64,000 nt of DNA from Comamonas odontotermitis (GTDB taxonomy: Bacteria; Pseudomonadota; Gammaproteobacteria; Burkholderiales; Burkholderiaceae_C): NCBI RefSeq assembly GCF_014207855.1, contig NZ_JACHKZ010000016.1:28828-92827 (forward strand), written 5' to 3'. Position numbers and translations under genes: made by a program. This document shows, one piece after another, positions 20,663 through 30,144 of this stretch (position 1 is its first letter; every line of letters starts with the position of its first letter). Below the pieces are notes generated by a model, which was not told the origin of the DNA, searched no databases, and worked only from the letters and a program-made list of their open reading frames with translations.

Positions 20663-21442
20663 TCAGCCCGCCAGGGGCACCACAGGTTTAAAAACCTTCA
20701 ACCATTTGAGCGCGGGCAAACCGGTTGCCTGCTGTATGGCATCGGCGCGCTGCACCAGCAGCTCCCGCTCCGGGCGGGTGGCGGTACGTTGCGCCAGCAC
20801 GACGGTGTTGCCTTCCTTGGTGGCGGCAAATCGCCAGACTGCCTCTTCGCCAAACGCCTGCTGTATGTGGGCCAGGCTGCGCGCATAGCTATTGGTGCGA
20901 CCAAACAGGTTCACCGTCATGCAGCCATCGTCGGTCAGCAGATTGCGGCAGTGCAGGTAGAAATCAGGGCTGTCGAGCACCGGGGCCGCTGCTTCATGGT
21001 CATACAGATCCACCTGCAGCGCGTCCACCGACTGCAGGTAGCGGTGCTTCTGGATTTCCACTCCCGCATCGCCCTGCACCACTTGCAGCCGGTCGCTGTC
21101 GGGGGGCAGCTTGAACCACTGGCGGCATACCGCGATGACTTGCGGGTTCAGCTCCACCGCCGTGGTGGCCATGCCCAGCTTCTGCACGCAGAATTTGGTT
21201 GCCGCTGCCGCGCCCAGCCCCAGTTGCATGGCCCGGCGCTCGGGCACGGTGGCCGGATCCACCAGCAGCAGCCAGGCCATCATGCGCTGCACGTATTCCA
21301 GATCGATATCGAATGGCTTCCTGATACGCATGGAGCCCTGCACCCAGGGCGTTCCCAGGTGCAGATAACGGATGCCATCAAAATCGGAAATCGTCACTTC
21401 AGGCAGCGCTACATCGGCTGCCACAGTTTTTCTTTTGGTCAT
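20663..21442 (-). CDS. Spermidine synthase-like methyltransferase-fold protein
   Basis: A 259-residue Rossmann-fold protein of the spermidine/spermine synthase group. It has QLGLGAAAATKFCVQKLG (glycine-rich cofactor loop), TAVELNPQVIAVCRQWF, VVQGDAGVEIQKH and DALQVDLYDHEAAAP. The usual Asp-rich substrate motif is only partly kept, so the reaction is not certain to be polyamine synthesis. Many such genes in Burkholderiales are annotated simply as spermidine synthase. It precedes the ATPase gene on the same strand with a 70-base gap. Confidence 0.82.
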   Translation of the reverse strand: MTKRKTVAADVALPEVTISDFDGIRYLHLGTPWVQGSMRIRKPFDIDLEYVQRMMAWLLLVDPATVPERRAMQLGLGAAAATKFCVQKLGMATTAVELNPQVIAVCRQWFKLPPDSDRLQVVQGDAGVEIQKHRYLQSVDALQVDLYDHEAAAPVLDSPDFYLHCRNLLTDDGCMTVNLFGRTNSYARSLAHIQQAFGEEAVWRFAATKEGNTVVLAQRTATRPERELLVQRADAIQQATGLPALKWLKVFKPVVPLAG

Positions 21443-21651
21443 GGTGCGGGCATTATCTGCATTTGGCCTTGCAGTTGTGGATCGTTGACCGAAAACTCCA
21501 GCAGCAGGTCCATCAAGGCCTTACCCGCGCGGGACGACGGCGCTGCGGTGATATCAGCGATATATCGTGTGGAGCCTGCCTGCCCACATGGCAGCACCAG
21601 GCTACGCCTGCTGCAAAGCAATGCGGGCGCGCCCATGCCGCTGGCTGGCGT

Positions 21652-22176
21652 TCAGACCAGCAAGCCGCAGTGACGCAGCACCCCGCGCCAGCCCTCCAGT
21701 TTGCGCTGCATGCTCCATGACGCATTGGCCGGGCTGGTGGACGGCAACCGGTACACCGGCAGACCGAGGATGACCTGAACGGACTTGGCATGGCGAAAAC
21801 TCTCACCGCCATTGTGGGCAGCCGCCACCAGCTGCGGGCAATGGGCCTTTAGCGCAGCAAAGTCGTTGACTGCGGCATCGCGGATGGCACTGTCCAGACT
21901 GCCGGCGCGCTCGCAACTGGCATACACATCCCACAGCCCCAGGCCACGCGCCAGCAGCCACTCGCAGCGGCCCGCATAATCCGGCGGTTGCGGGTGCTGC
22001 GGCCATAGCTGCGCCAGAATGGGCCAGAAGTGGTTGCGCGAGTAGGCATAGTATTGCTGCGCCCTCAGCGATGCGGCGCCGGGAAAACTGCCCAAAATCA
22101 GCACCCGGGTCTCCGCCCCCACCACCGGCGGCAGGCCATGCAGTCGCTGCGAAGCTTCCATGCGCGCGTCAGCCAT
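21652..22176 (-). CDS. DNA-deoxyinosine glycosylase (uracil-DNA glycosylase superfamily)
   Basis: A 174-residue base-excision repair enzyme expected to remove hypoxanthine or uracil from DNA. It has GAETRVLILGSFPGAASL (the GSFPG active-site motif of this branch), QQYYAYSRNHFWPIL, LGLWDVYASCERAGSLDSAI, and the late HNGGESF and LPSTSPANASW segments carrying the conserved His and Ser-Pro. ATG at 22176 overlaps the end of tatD by eight bases, indicating translational coupling. A longer open frame upstream lies inside tatD in another frame and is not real. Confidence 0.9.
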   Translation of the reverse strand: MADARMEASQRLHGLPPVVGAETRVLILGSFPGAASLRAQQYYAYSRNHFWPILAQLWPQHPQPPDYAGRCEWLLARGLGLWDVYASCERAGSLDSAIRDAAVNDFAALKAHCPQLVAAAHNGGESFRHAKSVQVILGLPVYRLPSTSPANASWSMQRKLEGWRGVLRHCGLLV

Positions 22177-23035
22177 GGCGCGCTCCTGCCAGCAAAGCGC
22201 CCAGCTTGGGCAATACCCGGCAGGCGTTGGCCGTGGTGATCTGCTGCCAATCCTGTCGCGCTTCGCGCATGTCTGGTGCGCCCTGGGCGCGTATTTCCTG
22301 CAAAACCTGCGCAATGCGCGGTATCTCGGCAGGCTGGTTGCGCCCCTGCGGCACGCCCTGCGCGCGTTGTTCGGCCGTGGTGTAGAGCCAGTGCGGCGGG
22401 ATATCCGGCGCATCGGTCTCGATGACAATGCTCTCCATGGGCACCGTTTGCAACAGGCGGCGCAGGTGGAGCGCCCGGTCATAGGTGAGCGCGCCGCCAA
22501 AGCCCAGCGCAAAGCCGCACTCCATGAACTGCTGCGCCTGCTGCAGGCTACCGTTGAAGGCATGGGCAATGCCTCCCATCACCGGCCACTGGCGCAGGGC
22601 CTTGAGCAACTGGTCGCTGGATTTGCGCACATGCACGATCACCGGCAGGTCAAAGCGGCGCGCCAGCTTGAGCTGCTCCTGGTAGAACCAGGTCTGCCGC
22701 TCTGCATCCAGCCCTTCGACAAAGAAGTCGAGCCCTATCTCCCCAATGGCCACCAGGCGCGGGTCATCGTGGTGGTCTTCCAGCATCTGTGCCAGTGCGT
22801 CGATATCGCGCTCGTGAGCGCGGCCGGGGCCGGTATAGAGCGGGTGAATGCCCAGCGCGTAGCTGTCACCCCAGCGGTGGGCCAGCTCGCGCACGGTCTC
22901 CCAATCCATCCTCCCAATCGCGGGGATGACACAGTGCGCCACCCCGGCGGCACGCGCGGCCTCGCGCAGCAGGTCGCGATCGGGGTCAAACTCGGGCGCG
23001 TCCCAGTGGCAGTGGGTGTCGATCCAGAAGCTCAC
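22169..23035 (-). CDS. TatD-family metal-dependent DNase
   Basis: A 288-residue TIM-barrel hydrolase with the metal-binding DTHCHWD at the N-terminus, AIGEIGLDFF, IVHVRKSSDQLL, ME(C)GFALGFGG and ETDAPDIPPHW, all in the expected order. Proteins of this family act as 3'-5' DNases or related hydrolases in the cytoplasm. Translation begins at a GTG. The next gene, a DNA glycosylase, overlaps its stop codon, so the pair may form a small DNA-repair unit. Confidence 0.92.
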   Translation of the reverse strand: MSFWIDTHCHWDAPEFDPDRDLLREAARAAGVAHCVIPAIGRMDWETVRELAHRWGDSYALGIHPLYTGPGRAHERDIDALAQMLEDHHDDPRLVAIGEIGLDFFVEGLDAERQTWFYQEQLKLARRFDLPVIVHVRKSSDQLLKALRQWPVMGGIAHAFNGSLQQAQQFMECGFALGFGGALTYDRALHLRRLLQTVPMESIVIETDAPDIPPHWLYTTAEQRAQGVPQGRNQPAEIPRIAQVLQEIRAQGAPDMREARQDWQQITTANACRVLPKLGALLAGARHG

Positions 23036-23116
23036 GATATGTGGCGATGTTTATCAATCAAACGCTATCAAAATATGTGCATACAGCGTAATTTGGTTGG
23101 GCGCTGACAGCCCGTT

Positions 23117-23797
23117 TCATTCAAATCTGCCGTTGGCCATGCGCACGGCGCGGTCGCAGCGCTTTGCCAGCTCGCCATCGTGCGTCACCATCACAAAGGC
23201 GGTGCCCTGCTCGCGGGCCAGCTGCATCATCAGCGCAAATACGGTATCGGCGGTGGAGCGGTCGAGGTTGCCGGTGGGCTCATCTGCCAGCACGCAGGCC
23301 GGTTGCGTGACGAGTGCCCGCGCGATGGCCACGCGCTGGCGCTCGCCGCCCGACAGCTCGGCTGGGCGATGCTGCACGCGGTCCTTCAGGCCCACGGCGG
23401 CCAGCATGGCTGCGGCGCGTGCCGTGCACTCCTCATACGGCATACGGCGGATGCGCAGCGGCATGGCCACGTTGTCGAGGGCGCTGAACTCGGGCAGCAA
23501 ATGGTGGAACTGGTAGATAAAGCCCAGGTGCTGGTTGCGCAACTGCCCCTGGCGGGTCGGGCTCAACTCGCCCAGCAACTGGCCTTGCAGACGCACGGAA
23601 CCGCTGGTGGGCTCATCCAGCCCGCCCAGCAGATGCAACAAGGTGGACTTGCCCGAGCCGGAAGCGCCCACGATCGCCAGCGTCTCACCAGCACGCACCT
23701 GCAGATCAATGCCCTTGAGCACCTCCACATCCAGAAGCCCTTCGGAGAACCGCTTGGTCAGGCTACTGGCCTGCAACACTACAGAAGAATCATTCAT
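23117..23797 (-). CDS. lolD: Lipoprotein-releasing ABC transporter ATPase LolD
   Basis: The ATPase of the Lol system that extracts outer-membrane lipoproteins from the inner membrane and hands them to LolA. In 226 residues it shows Walker [13 protein letters not shown], the signature [15 protein letters not shown], Walker [13 protein letters not shown] and the switch His in [29 protein letters not shown] is typical of the LolD/MacB branch. ATG at 23797 overlaps the end of the permease gene by eight bases. A longer frame to 23860 lies inside lolC. Confidence 0.95.
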   Translation of the reverse strand: MNDSSVVLQASSLTKRFSEGLLDVEVLKGIDLQVRAGETLAIVGASGSGKSTLLHLLGGLDEPTSGSVRLQGQLLGELSPTRQGQLRNQHLGFIYQFHHLLPEFSALDNVAMPLRIRRMPYEECTARAAAMLAAVGLKDRVQHRPAELSGGERQRVAIARALVTQPACVLADEPTGNLDRSTADTVFALMMQLAREQGTAFVMVTHDGELAKRCDRAVRMANGRFE

Positions 23798-25046
23798 AAC
23801 GCAGGGCCTCCGCAGGGTTGACGCGGCTGGCACGCCAGCTCGGGTACAGCGTGGCCACAAAAGCCAGAATCAGCGAAATCACGGTGATCGGCACGATGTC
23901 GGCGCTTTGCGGCTCGCTCGGCATGCGGCTGATCAGGTAAATGTCCTTGGGCAGGAAGCTGGTGTGCAGCGCCCGCTCAATGGCAGGCACGATCACATCG
24001 ATGTTGCAGGCAATCAGCAGGCCCAGCGCCAGGCCCGCCAGGGTGCCGATCACTCCGACCAATGCGCCCTGCACCACAAACACGCCCATGATGCTTTTGG
24101 GGCTGGCGCCCAGGGTGCGCAAAATGGCAATATCGGCGCGCTTGTCCGTCACGGTCATCACCAGAGTCGTCACCAGATTGAAGGCGGCCACGGCCACGAT
24201 CAGGGTGAGGATGATGAACATCATGCGTTTTTCCACCAGCACGGCCGCAAACCAGGTCTTGTTCTGCTGCGTCCAGTCACGGATCAGCAGATGGCCGCTG
24301 AGCGTTTTGGCCAACTGCTGCACCACCTCGGGCGCATCATGCAGGTTCTTGAGCTTCAGGCGCACACCGGTCGGCCCTTCCAGGCGGAAGAGCTTGGCAG
24401 CGTCCTCGTAGTGCATCAGCACCAGGGCAGAATCGTATTCATAGTGGCCCGAGTTGAAAGTGCCCACCACATTCATCTGCTTGAGGCGCGGCACCACGCC
24501 AGCCGGCGTCACCTGCCCGCTGGGCGCGACCAGCGTGACCTGATCGCCCGCCTCCACGCCCAGAATGCGCGCCAGCTCCGAGCCCAGCACCACATTGAAG
24601 CTGCCAGGCGTGAGTGCCTGCAAGGCCTGTTGCTGAATGCCGGTGGCCATGTCGGTCACCTCGGGCTCCAGCGCCGGATCGATGCCGCGCAGCAGGGCGC
24701 CGCGCATGTCTTCCCCGCGCGCCACCAACGCCTGGGCCGCCACGAAGGGGGCTGCCCCGATGACATTGGGGTTCTGCCTGGCCTCGGCCATGGTCTTGGC
24801 CACATCGGGCATGGCGTCGCCCCCTGGCGTGAAGATCTCGATGTGCGAGACCACGCTGAGCATGCGATCACGCACCTCTTTCTGGAACCCATTCATCACG
24901 GACAGTACGATGATGAGGGCTGCAACCCCCAGCGCAATGCCCAGCATGGACACACCCGAGATGAATGAAATGAACCCGTTGCGGCGCGTGGCGCGCCCCG
25001 CCCGGGTGTAGCGCCAACCCAGCGCCAGCTCATAGGGAATCTGCAT
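23790..25046 (-). CDS. lolC: Lipoprotein-releasing ABC transporter permease (LolC/LolE)
   Basis: A 418-residue inner-membrane protein: one N-terminal helix, a large periplasmic domain (about residues 45-265) and three C-terminal helices of the FtsX type. The start [15 protein letters not shown] and [21 protein letters not shown] are diagnostic of LolC/Lol[21 protein letters not shown] is the coupling-helix region contacting LolD. Only one permease gene is present, which points to a homodimeric form, as in organisms where a single LolF-type subunit replaces LolC and LolE. It is divergent from the gene at 25122. Confidence 0.94.
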   Translation of the reverse strand: MQIPYELALGWRYTRAGRATRRNGFISFISGVSMLGIALGVAALIIVLSVMNGFQKEVRDRMLSVVSHIEIFTPGGDAMPDVAKTMAEARQNPNVIGAAPFVAAQALVARGEDMRGALLRGIDPALEPEVTDMATGIQQQALQALTPGSFNVVLGSELARILGVEAGDQVTLVAPSGQVTPAGVVPRLKQMNVVGTFNSGHYEYDSALVLMHYEDAAKLFRLEGPTGVRLKLKNLHDAPEVVQQLAKTLSGHLLIRDWTQQNKTWFAAVLVEKRMMFIILTLIVAVAAFNLVTTLVMTVTDKRADIAILRTLGASPKSIMGVFVVQGALVGVIGTLAGLALGLLIACNIDVIVPAIERALHTSFLPKDIYLISRMPSEPQSADIVPITVISLILAFVATLYPSWRASRVNPAEALRYE

Positions 25047-25121
25047 ATGTTTTTGTAGCCATCATGGCGGCGGAAGCCACCGCTTGCAATCCAGCATTGT
25101 GGCATCGCTGACAATAGGCCC

Positions 25122-26042
25122 ATGTCGGAATTCCAGCATTTGATCATTTCCTACGCAGCCTCCGACGAGGAGGGCTGCCAGCAGGCGCTGCAAGACCTTG
25201 CACTGCCCCGGCTGCAGCAGTGGCTCAAAACCCTGCAGCCCGCTGCCACCGACAGCGGCGAAACCGAAGATTTTTCCCCTCCGCACGAACGGGCTCTGGC
25301 CCGCGCCCTGCAACTACCCGCCCGCGCCACACCGTGGGCAGCGCTGCACCAATTACAGCAAGGCGCAACGCCCGGTGATGCCGCCTGGGCCTTCATCACC
25401 CCCTGTCATTGGCATATCTCGCCTGACCAGGTCCGCATGAGTGAGCTGGCTGCCGCGCAGATGCACGAGGCGCAATCGCGCGAGCTGCTCGCCATCATGG
25501 CTCCCTGGTTTGCCGAGGACGGCATCACCCTCACCTATGACCGCGCAGACCGCTGGCTGGCCCAGGGCGAGGTATTCCGGGGCCTGGAGACCGCTTCGCT
25601 GGACCGCATTGCGCTGCGCGACGTGCGCCCCTGGCTGCCCAGCAAAGACCAGGCAGCCGTGCTGCACCGCCTGCAGACCGAGATGCAGATGCTGCTCTAC
25701 ACCCACGCCTGGAGCGACGCACGCGAGGCCGCAGGCCAGGCACCCATCAACTCCTTCTGGGTGCACGGGGCTGGCGCCTTGCCTTGCGGTTACCAGTTGC
25801 CTGCCGCCATGCCGGTGCTGAACACCGATTTGCGCGATGCGGCGCTCACCGGCAACTGGCCGGCCTGGCAAAAGGCCTGGCAACAGCTGGACGCCAGCCT
25901 GCCTGCAGCGGCTCCTGCCAAGCTCACCCTGTGCGGCGAGAAAAATGCCGTCACGCTGGAACGTGCACCCGCCGGGTTGCTCCAGAAAATCAAACAACTG
26001 TTTGGCAGCCAGCGTGCTGCCGATATGCTCCGCGTACTATGA
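25122..26042 (+). CDS. Conserved protein, often annotated phosphoglycerate mutase-like (COG4255 type)
   Basis: A 306-residue protein beginning MSEFQHLIISYAASDEEGC. I recognise the pattern from Burkholderiales genomes, where homologues sit directly before recJ. Recognisable blocks are PCHWHISPDQVRM, EAQSRELLAIMAPWF, TYDRADRWLA and PINSFWVHGAGALP. It has no signal peptide or membrane helix. The mutase label comes from weak similarity to a phosphatase-like fold and should not be taken as a function. Its stop codon overlaps the recJ start (ATGA), so the two are translated together, which may hint at a role in nucleic acid metabolism. Confidence 0.8.
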   Translation: MSEFQHLIISYAASDEEGCQQALQDLALPRLQQWLKTLQPAATDSGETEDFSPPHERALARALQLPARATPWAALHQLQQGATPGDAAWAFITPCHWHISPDQVRMSELAAAQMHEAQSRELLAIMAPWFAEDGITLTYDRADRWLAQGEVFRGLETASLDRIALRDVRPWLPSKDQAAVLHRLQTEMQMLLYTHAWSDAREAAGQAPINSFWVHGAGALPCGYQLPAAMPVLNTDLRDAALTGNWPAWQKAWQQLDASLPAAAPAKLTLCGEKNAVTLERAPAGLLQKIKQLFGSQRAADMLRVL

Positions 26043-27814
26043 AAATTCTAGCAAGAGATATCCCGCCACGAACCGCCTGGGCGTTGGAGCAAGCGGGTGT
26101 GCACCCACTGCTCGCCCGCCTGTTTGCCGCTCGCGGCGTACAGGCCGTCGCTGAGCTGGACGATGGTCTGACCCAATTGCTCTCGCCCGCTGACCTGCTT
26201 GGCGCACAGGATGCAGCCCGCCTGCTGGCCGACGCCATCGAACGGCAATCGCGCATCTGCGTGGTGGCCGATTACGACTGCGACGGCGCCACCGCCTGCG
26301 CCGTGGCCCTGCGCGGGTTGCGCATGCTGGGCGCAGCCAACGTGCGCTACCTGGTGCCCGACCGCGTCGTCGACGGCTATGGCCTCACCCCCGCAATTGC
26401 CGAGCGGGTGCACCAATTGGGCACCGATGTGCTGGTGACCGTGGACAACGGCATCGCCAGCGTGGATGGCGTGGCCCGCGCCAAGGCGCTGGGCCTCACG
26501 GTGATCGTGACCGACCACCACCTGCCTGCGGCCACCCTGCCCGCAGCGGACGCCATCGTCAACCCCAACCAGCCAGCCTGCGGATTTGCCAGCAAATCCA
26601 TCGCGGGCGTCGGCGTGATGTTCTATGTGCTGATGGCCCTGCGCGCCGAGTTGCGCAGCCGTGGCGCTTTTGAAGACGCGAGCCCCCCCTCGGGAAGCAA
26701 TGCCTCCCACACCTTGGCCAACGCTGCGGAGAAAAGGCCTCAGCCCCGGCTGGACACCCTGCTGCCCCTGGTGGCACTGGGCACGGTGGCCGATGTGGTC
26801 AAGCTCGATGCCAACAACCGCCGCCTGGTGGCCCAGGGCCTGCGCCGCATACGTGCTGGCCAGATGCCGCCGGGCCTGGGCGCCCTGTTCTCGGCCGCCA
26901 GTCGGCGCGCGGCAGTCGCCAGCACCTTTGACTTCGGCTTTGCCCTGGGCCCGCGCATCAATGCCGCAGGGCGCCTTGCCGACATGACGATCGGCATCGA
27001 GTGCCTGCTGACGGAAGACGCACTGCGCGCCGACGAACTGGCACGCCAGCTTGATGCCATCAACCGCGAGCGCCGCGATATCGAAAGCGGCATGCGCGAG
27101 CACGCCATGCTGCTGGCCGAAGAACTGTTTGAGGCAGGCGAGGAGCCGCCTCCCGCCGTCAGCGTATTCGACCCGGATTTTCACGAAGGCGTGGTGGGCA
27201 TCGTGGCGTCGCGCATCAAGGACAAACTGCACCGCCCGACCTTCGTCTTTGCAGCCAGCAGTGCACCGGGCCACGAGCATGAGCTCAAAGGCTCGGGCCG
27301 CTCGATCGCGGGCTTTCACCTGCGCGACGCGCTGGATCTGGTTGCCAAGCGCCACCCGGGCGTGCTGATCAAGTTTGGCGGCCACGCCATGGCCGCTGGC
27401 TGCACGATTGCCGAAGAACATTTTGAGGTGTTTGAGCGCGCCCTGGCCCAGGTAGCCCAGGAATGGTTGGACGAGCGCACGCTCACCCGCCAGCTGGAAA
27501 CCGACGGCCCGCTGCCCGCGCAGTTCCGCCGCGCCGAAACCGTAGATGCCATCAACAGCCAGGTCTGGGGCCAGGGCTTTGCGCCGCCCACCTTCAGCGA
27601 AGAGGTCGAAGTGGTGAGCCAGCGGCTGGTGGGCGAAAAGCACCTGTCCCTCAAGCTGCGCCACCAGGGCGAGATGGTGGATGGCATCTGGTTTGGCCAT
27701 ACCGAACCCCTGCCCGCCAAGGTGCTGCTCGCCTACCGCCTCGACATCAATGAATGGCAGGGCCAGCGCAAGCTGCAGTTTCTGGTGGAAGGTGCGCAAT
27801 TGACCACGGGGTAG
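26039..27814 (+). CDS. recJ: Single-stranded-DNA-specific 5'-3' exonuclease RecJ
   Basis: A 591-residue DHH-family nuclease acting in RecF-pathway recombination and mismatch repair. Metal-binding motifs are in order: VVADYDCDGATA, VTVDNGIAS, VIVTDHHLPAA, LVALGTVADVV, GPRINAAGRLADM, and the DHHA1 part with GSGRSIAGFHLRDAL and KFGGHAMAAGCTI. A low-complexity insertion (about residues 215-238, with ASPPSGSNAS) lies between the DHH motifs. The start is ATG at 26039, overlapping the preceding stop codon. A longer frame from 25784 runs inside the previous gene. Confidence 0.96.
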   Translation: MKILARDIPPRTAWALEQAGVHPLLARLFAARGVQAVAELDDGLTQLLSPADLLGAQDAARLLADAIERQSRICVVADYDCDGATACAVALRGLRMLGAANVRYLVPDRVVDGYGLTPAIAERVHQLGTDVLVTVDNGIASVDGVARAKALGLTVIVTDHHLPAATLPAADAIVNPNQPACGFASKSIAGVGVMFYVLMALRAELRSRGAFEDASPPSGSNASHTLANAAEKRPQPRLDTLLPLVALGTVADVVKLDANNRRLVAQGLRRIRAGQMPPGLGALFSAASRRAAVASTFDFGFALGPRINAAGRLADMTIGIECLLTEDALRADELARQLDAINRERRDIESGMREHAMLLAEELFEAGEEPPPAVSVFDPDFHEGVVGIVASRIKDKLHRPTFVFAASSAPGHEHELKGSGRSIAGFHLRDALDLVAKRHPGVLIKFGGHAMAAGCTIAEEHFEVFERALAQVAQEWLDERTLTRQLETDGPLPAQFRRAETVDAINSQVWGQGFAPPTFSEEVEVVSQRLVGEKHLSLKLRHQGEMVDGIWFGHTEPLPAKVLLAYRLDINEWQGQRKLQFLVEGAQLTTG

Positions 27815-27961
27815 AAAACCCTGTCTGCTGGCCCCTAATGGCCGCCTCCGGAGGCCAGGTGCGTGCAAACACGATGGAAAGCTTGCAAAAGCCCAAACAC
27901 CTGCGCGCTGCTATGACTCAACCACTTTGCTGCCATAGAGTGCTATAGTTTTTTTAAAATG

Positions 27962-28002
27962 CTGCATCGGCATGGAAACGGGCCGATGCAGCTGCATTTT
28001 TT
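27962..28002 (+). terminator. Probable terminator between recJ and the DadA-like gene
   Basis: A 10-base stem, CTGCATCGGC with GCCGATGCAG, closes a 10-base loop and is followed a few bases later by TTTTTT. It is 150 bases beyond recJ, so assignment is tentative. The rest of 27815-28088 is AT-rich and has no gene. Confidence 0.55.
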
Positions 28003-28088
28003 ACCGATAAAAAATGTGATTGCTTATACCTAGCAAGCATCATGCGCTATTGATTTAATATCATCTGCGCACCACACCACCATCATCC

Positions 28089-29345
28089 ATGAGCAATATT
28101 TCCGTAGCCGTACTGGGCGCCGGCATGGTCGGCGTTGCAGCGGCGCTGGCACTGCAGAAGAAGGGCTTCCAGGTCACCTTGCTGGACAGGCGTGCGCCCG
28201 GCGAGGAAACCTCTTATGGCAATGCGGGCGTGATTGCCCGCAGCTCGTTGATGCCGTTCAACAACCCCAGCCTGTTCGGCAACCTGCCCACCCTGCTGAA
28301 AAACCAGAGCGCCAGCTTTCGCTACCGCCCGCAGTTTCTGTTGCACAACGTGGGGTGGGCCACGAAGTTTCTGGCCAATGCCCGCGCCAGCGTGTTCCGC
28401 GAAACCACCACGGCACTCGACAGCCTCATCCGCCTGTCGATGTCCGAGCATGCCCAACTGCTGCGTGCAAGCGGGGCCGCGCACCGCATGCGCGACAACG
28501 GCTACCTCATGGCCTACCGGCAAGCGGCAGCCCTGGGGGGCGCAGCACTGGCCCGCGAGCGCATGGCGCATTTCGGCGTCTCGACCGAGGTGCTGGAGCG
28601 CGACCATATCCGCCAGCTGGAGCCCGCGCTGAACCCGATCTTTGAGCGCGCGCTCTGGATCAAGGACACCTGGTCGGTCGACAACCCGGGCGCTGTCGTC
28701 AAAGCCTATGCCGAACTATTCCGCAAGCAAGGCGGGCAGATTCTGCAGGCCCGCCTCAAGACGCTGGAGCCTCTGGCGGGCAGCCGCTGGCGCGTGGTGG
28801 GCGATGCCGGAGGTGCCGTGGAGGCCGACCGGGTCGTCGTCGCGCTGGGCCCCTGGAGCCGCAACTTCATGGCCACACTGGGCGTGCATGTGCCCATGGC
28901 CTATGAGCGCGGCTACCACATGCACTTTGCGCCGCCTGCGGCCTGCAACATCAGCCGCCCCATTTATGACACCGCCGGCGCCTACGTGATGACGCCCATG
29001 GAGCAGGGCTTGCGCGTGAGCAGCGGCGTGGAGTTGACCGACCTGGACGCCCCGCCCAATCCACTGCAGCTGGATCTGGCAGAGGCCGCAGCCCGCCAGG
29101 CCATCGACATGGGCGAACGCCTGGAGCCCACGCCCTGGCTGGGCCGCCGCCCCACCCTGCCCGACAGCCGCCCCATCATCGGCGCCATGCCCGGCAAGCG
29201 CAATCTGTGGCTCGCCTTTGGTCACCAGCACATCGGCTTCAGCACCGGGCCCGGCACCGGCGCCATATTGGCAGCGCTGATGAATGGGGAGGCCCCGCCC
29301 GTGGATGCGGCACCCTTCCGGGCGGAGCGGTTTCTGAAAGCTTGA
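28089..29345 (+). CDS. FAD-dependent D-amino acid dehydrogenase (DadA-like)
   Basis: A 418-residue DAO-family flavoprotein. It has the N-terminal FAD site VLGAGMVGVAAALALQKKG, TSYGNAGVIARSS, the substrate-cap region GWATKFLANARAS, and the C-terminal WLGRRPTLPDSRPIIG with AFGHQHIGFSTGPGTG. The expected role is oxidative deamination of a D-amino acid to the 2-oxo acid, with electrons to the quinone pool. It points towards the convergent racemase, Lrp and ABC transporter genes, which supports D-amino acid use. It is only distantly similar to the protein at 8805-10082. Confidence 0.88.
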   Translation: MSNISVAVLGAGMVGVAAALALQKKGFQVTLLDRRAPGEETSYGNAGVIARSSLMPFNNPSLFGNLPTLLKNQSASFRYRPQFLLHNVGWATKFLANARASVFRETTTALDSLIRLSMSEHAQLLRASGAAHRMRDNGYLMAYRQAAALGGAALARERMAHFGVSTEVLERDHIRQLEPALNPIFERALWIKDTWSVDNPGAVVKAYAELFRKQGGQILQARLKTLEPLAGSRWRVVGDAGGAVEADRVVVALGPWSRNFMATLGVHVPMAYERGYHMHFAPPAACNISRPIYDTAGAYVMTPMEQGLRVSSGVELTDLDAPPNPLQLDLAEAAARQAIDMGERLEPTPWLGRRPTLPDSRPIIGAMPGKRNLWLAFGHQHIGFSTGPGTGAILAALMNGEAPPVDAAPFRAERFLKA

Positions 29346-29454
29346 TTTGCGTCATTACTCTAGAAACCGCGCCGACGGCGCAGCAAAGTGACACAGCAGC
29401 GCGGGCCTTGTCCCGCACACCAAGCCACTATCGAAAACAAAGAACAGGGCGTGT

Positions 29455-30144
29455 TCAGCGCAGTGCGTCCCAACGCGCAGCCAGCAGGCTCACCACATCA
29501 TGCACCGGCAGGCCCGTCGCCAGCGCTACGGCATCGCGGTAGACCGGCATGTTGGTGCATTCCAGAACCAGCGATTGGAGCTGGGGATGCGCCTGTTGCA
29601 GTGCCACCGCGGCGGCAACCACATCGCGCCTGGCCTGGGCAATGTCCATCTCCGCCTCGTTCTGCAGAATGCGCGTGGCAAATTCGCTGCCGGGCGCCAC
29701 GCCCTGCACGGGTACTCCCGCAGGCACACCCGCCGCCTCCAGGATACGCGGCGTGAGCGAGGCCGCAGCAATCGTCACAACGCCAGGCGCTGGCAGGTCT
29801 GCGCATTGCAGCAGGCTGGAGCTGACCACCGGCACCGACACGCTCTGCGCCAGCAGGCCCTGGTAAGCCGCCAGAAACCCGCAACTGGTGGAGATGAGTG
29901 CGGCACCTTCGGCCTCCAGCTGCCGGGCGGCATCGATAAATGGCTGCACAAAGTACGGATCGGCATCCTGCACAATCTTGGCCGGCAACGCGCCTTCGAC
30001 CTTCAGCATGCGCACCGGAATGCCCAGCTGTGCCCATGTCTGCGGGTTGCCAATGTCGCCAGGGGGCCGCGGAAAGCGCGTATCCAGCATCAGGATGCCG
30101 AGAAACGGCTTTGGCCGCCCGGCGCCAGTCTGGCTGGATTTCAT
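29455..30144 (-). CDS. Aspartate/glutamate racemase family protein
   Basis: A 229-residue cofactor-independent racemase-fold protein. The two active-site cysteines are visible in STSCGFL (about residue 88) and LECTNMP (about residue 196), the pair needed for two-base proton exchange. FLGILMLDTRFPRPPGDIGNP at the start resembles the subgroup related to hydantoin racemases. Likely interconverts D- and L- forms of an amino acid or a hydantoin. ATG at 30144 overlaps the Lrp stop codon (TGATG). The open frame upstream lies inside the lrp gene. Substrate is not readable. Confidence 0.87.
   Translation of the reverse strand: MKSSQTGAGRPKPFLGILMLDTRFPRPPGDIGNPQTWAQLGIPVRMLKVEGALPAKIVQDADPYFVQPFIDAARQLEAEGAALISTSCGFLAAYQGLLAQSVSVPVVSSSLLQCADLPAPGVVTIAAASLTPRILEAAGVPAGVPVQGVAPGSEFATRILQNEAEMDIAQARRDVVAAAVALQQAHPQLQSLVLECTNMPVYRDAVALATGLPVHDVVSLLAARWDALR

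Noticed and set aside
21439..21636. 65-codon minus-strand frame overlapping the spermidine-synthase-like start (ATGA)
   Set aside because: The overlap is suggestive, but the sequence shows no recognisable domain and it simply fills the gap to the glycosylase gene. Left out for lack of support.
29346..29454. Short GC-rich inverted repeats after the DadA-like gene
   Set aside because: Stems of only five bases without U-tracts; not distinguishable from chance in high-GC DNA.
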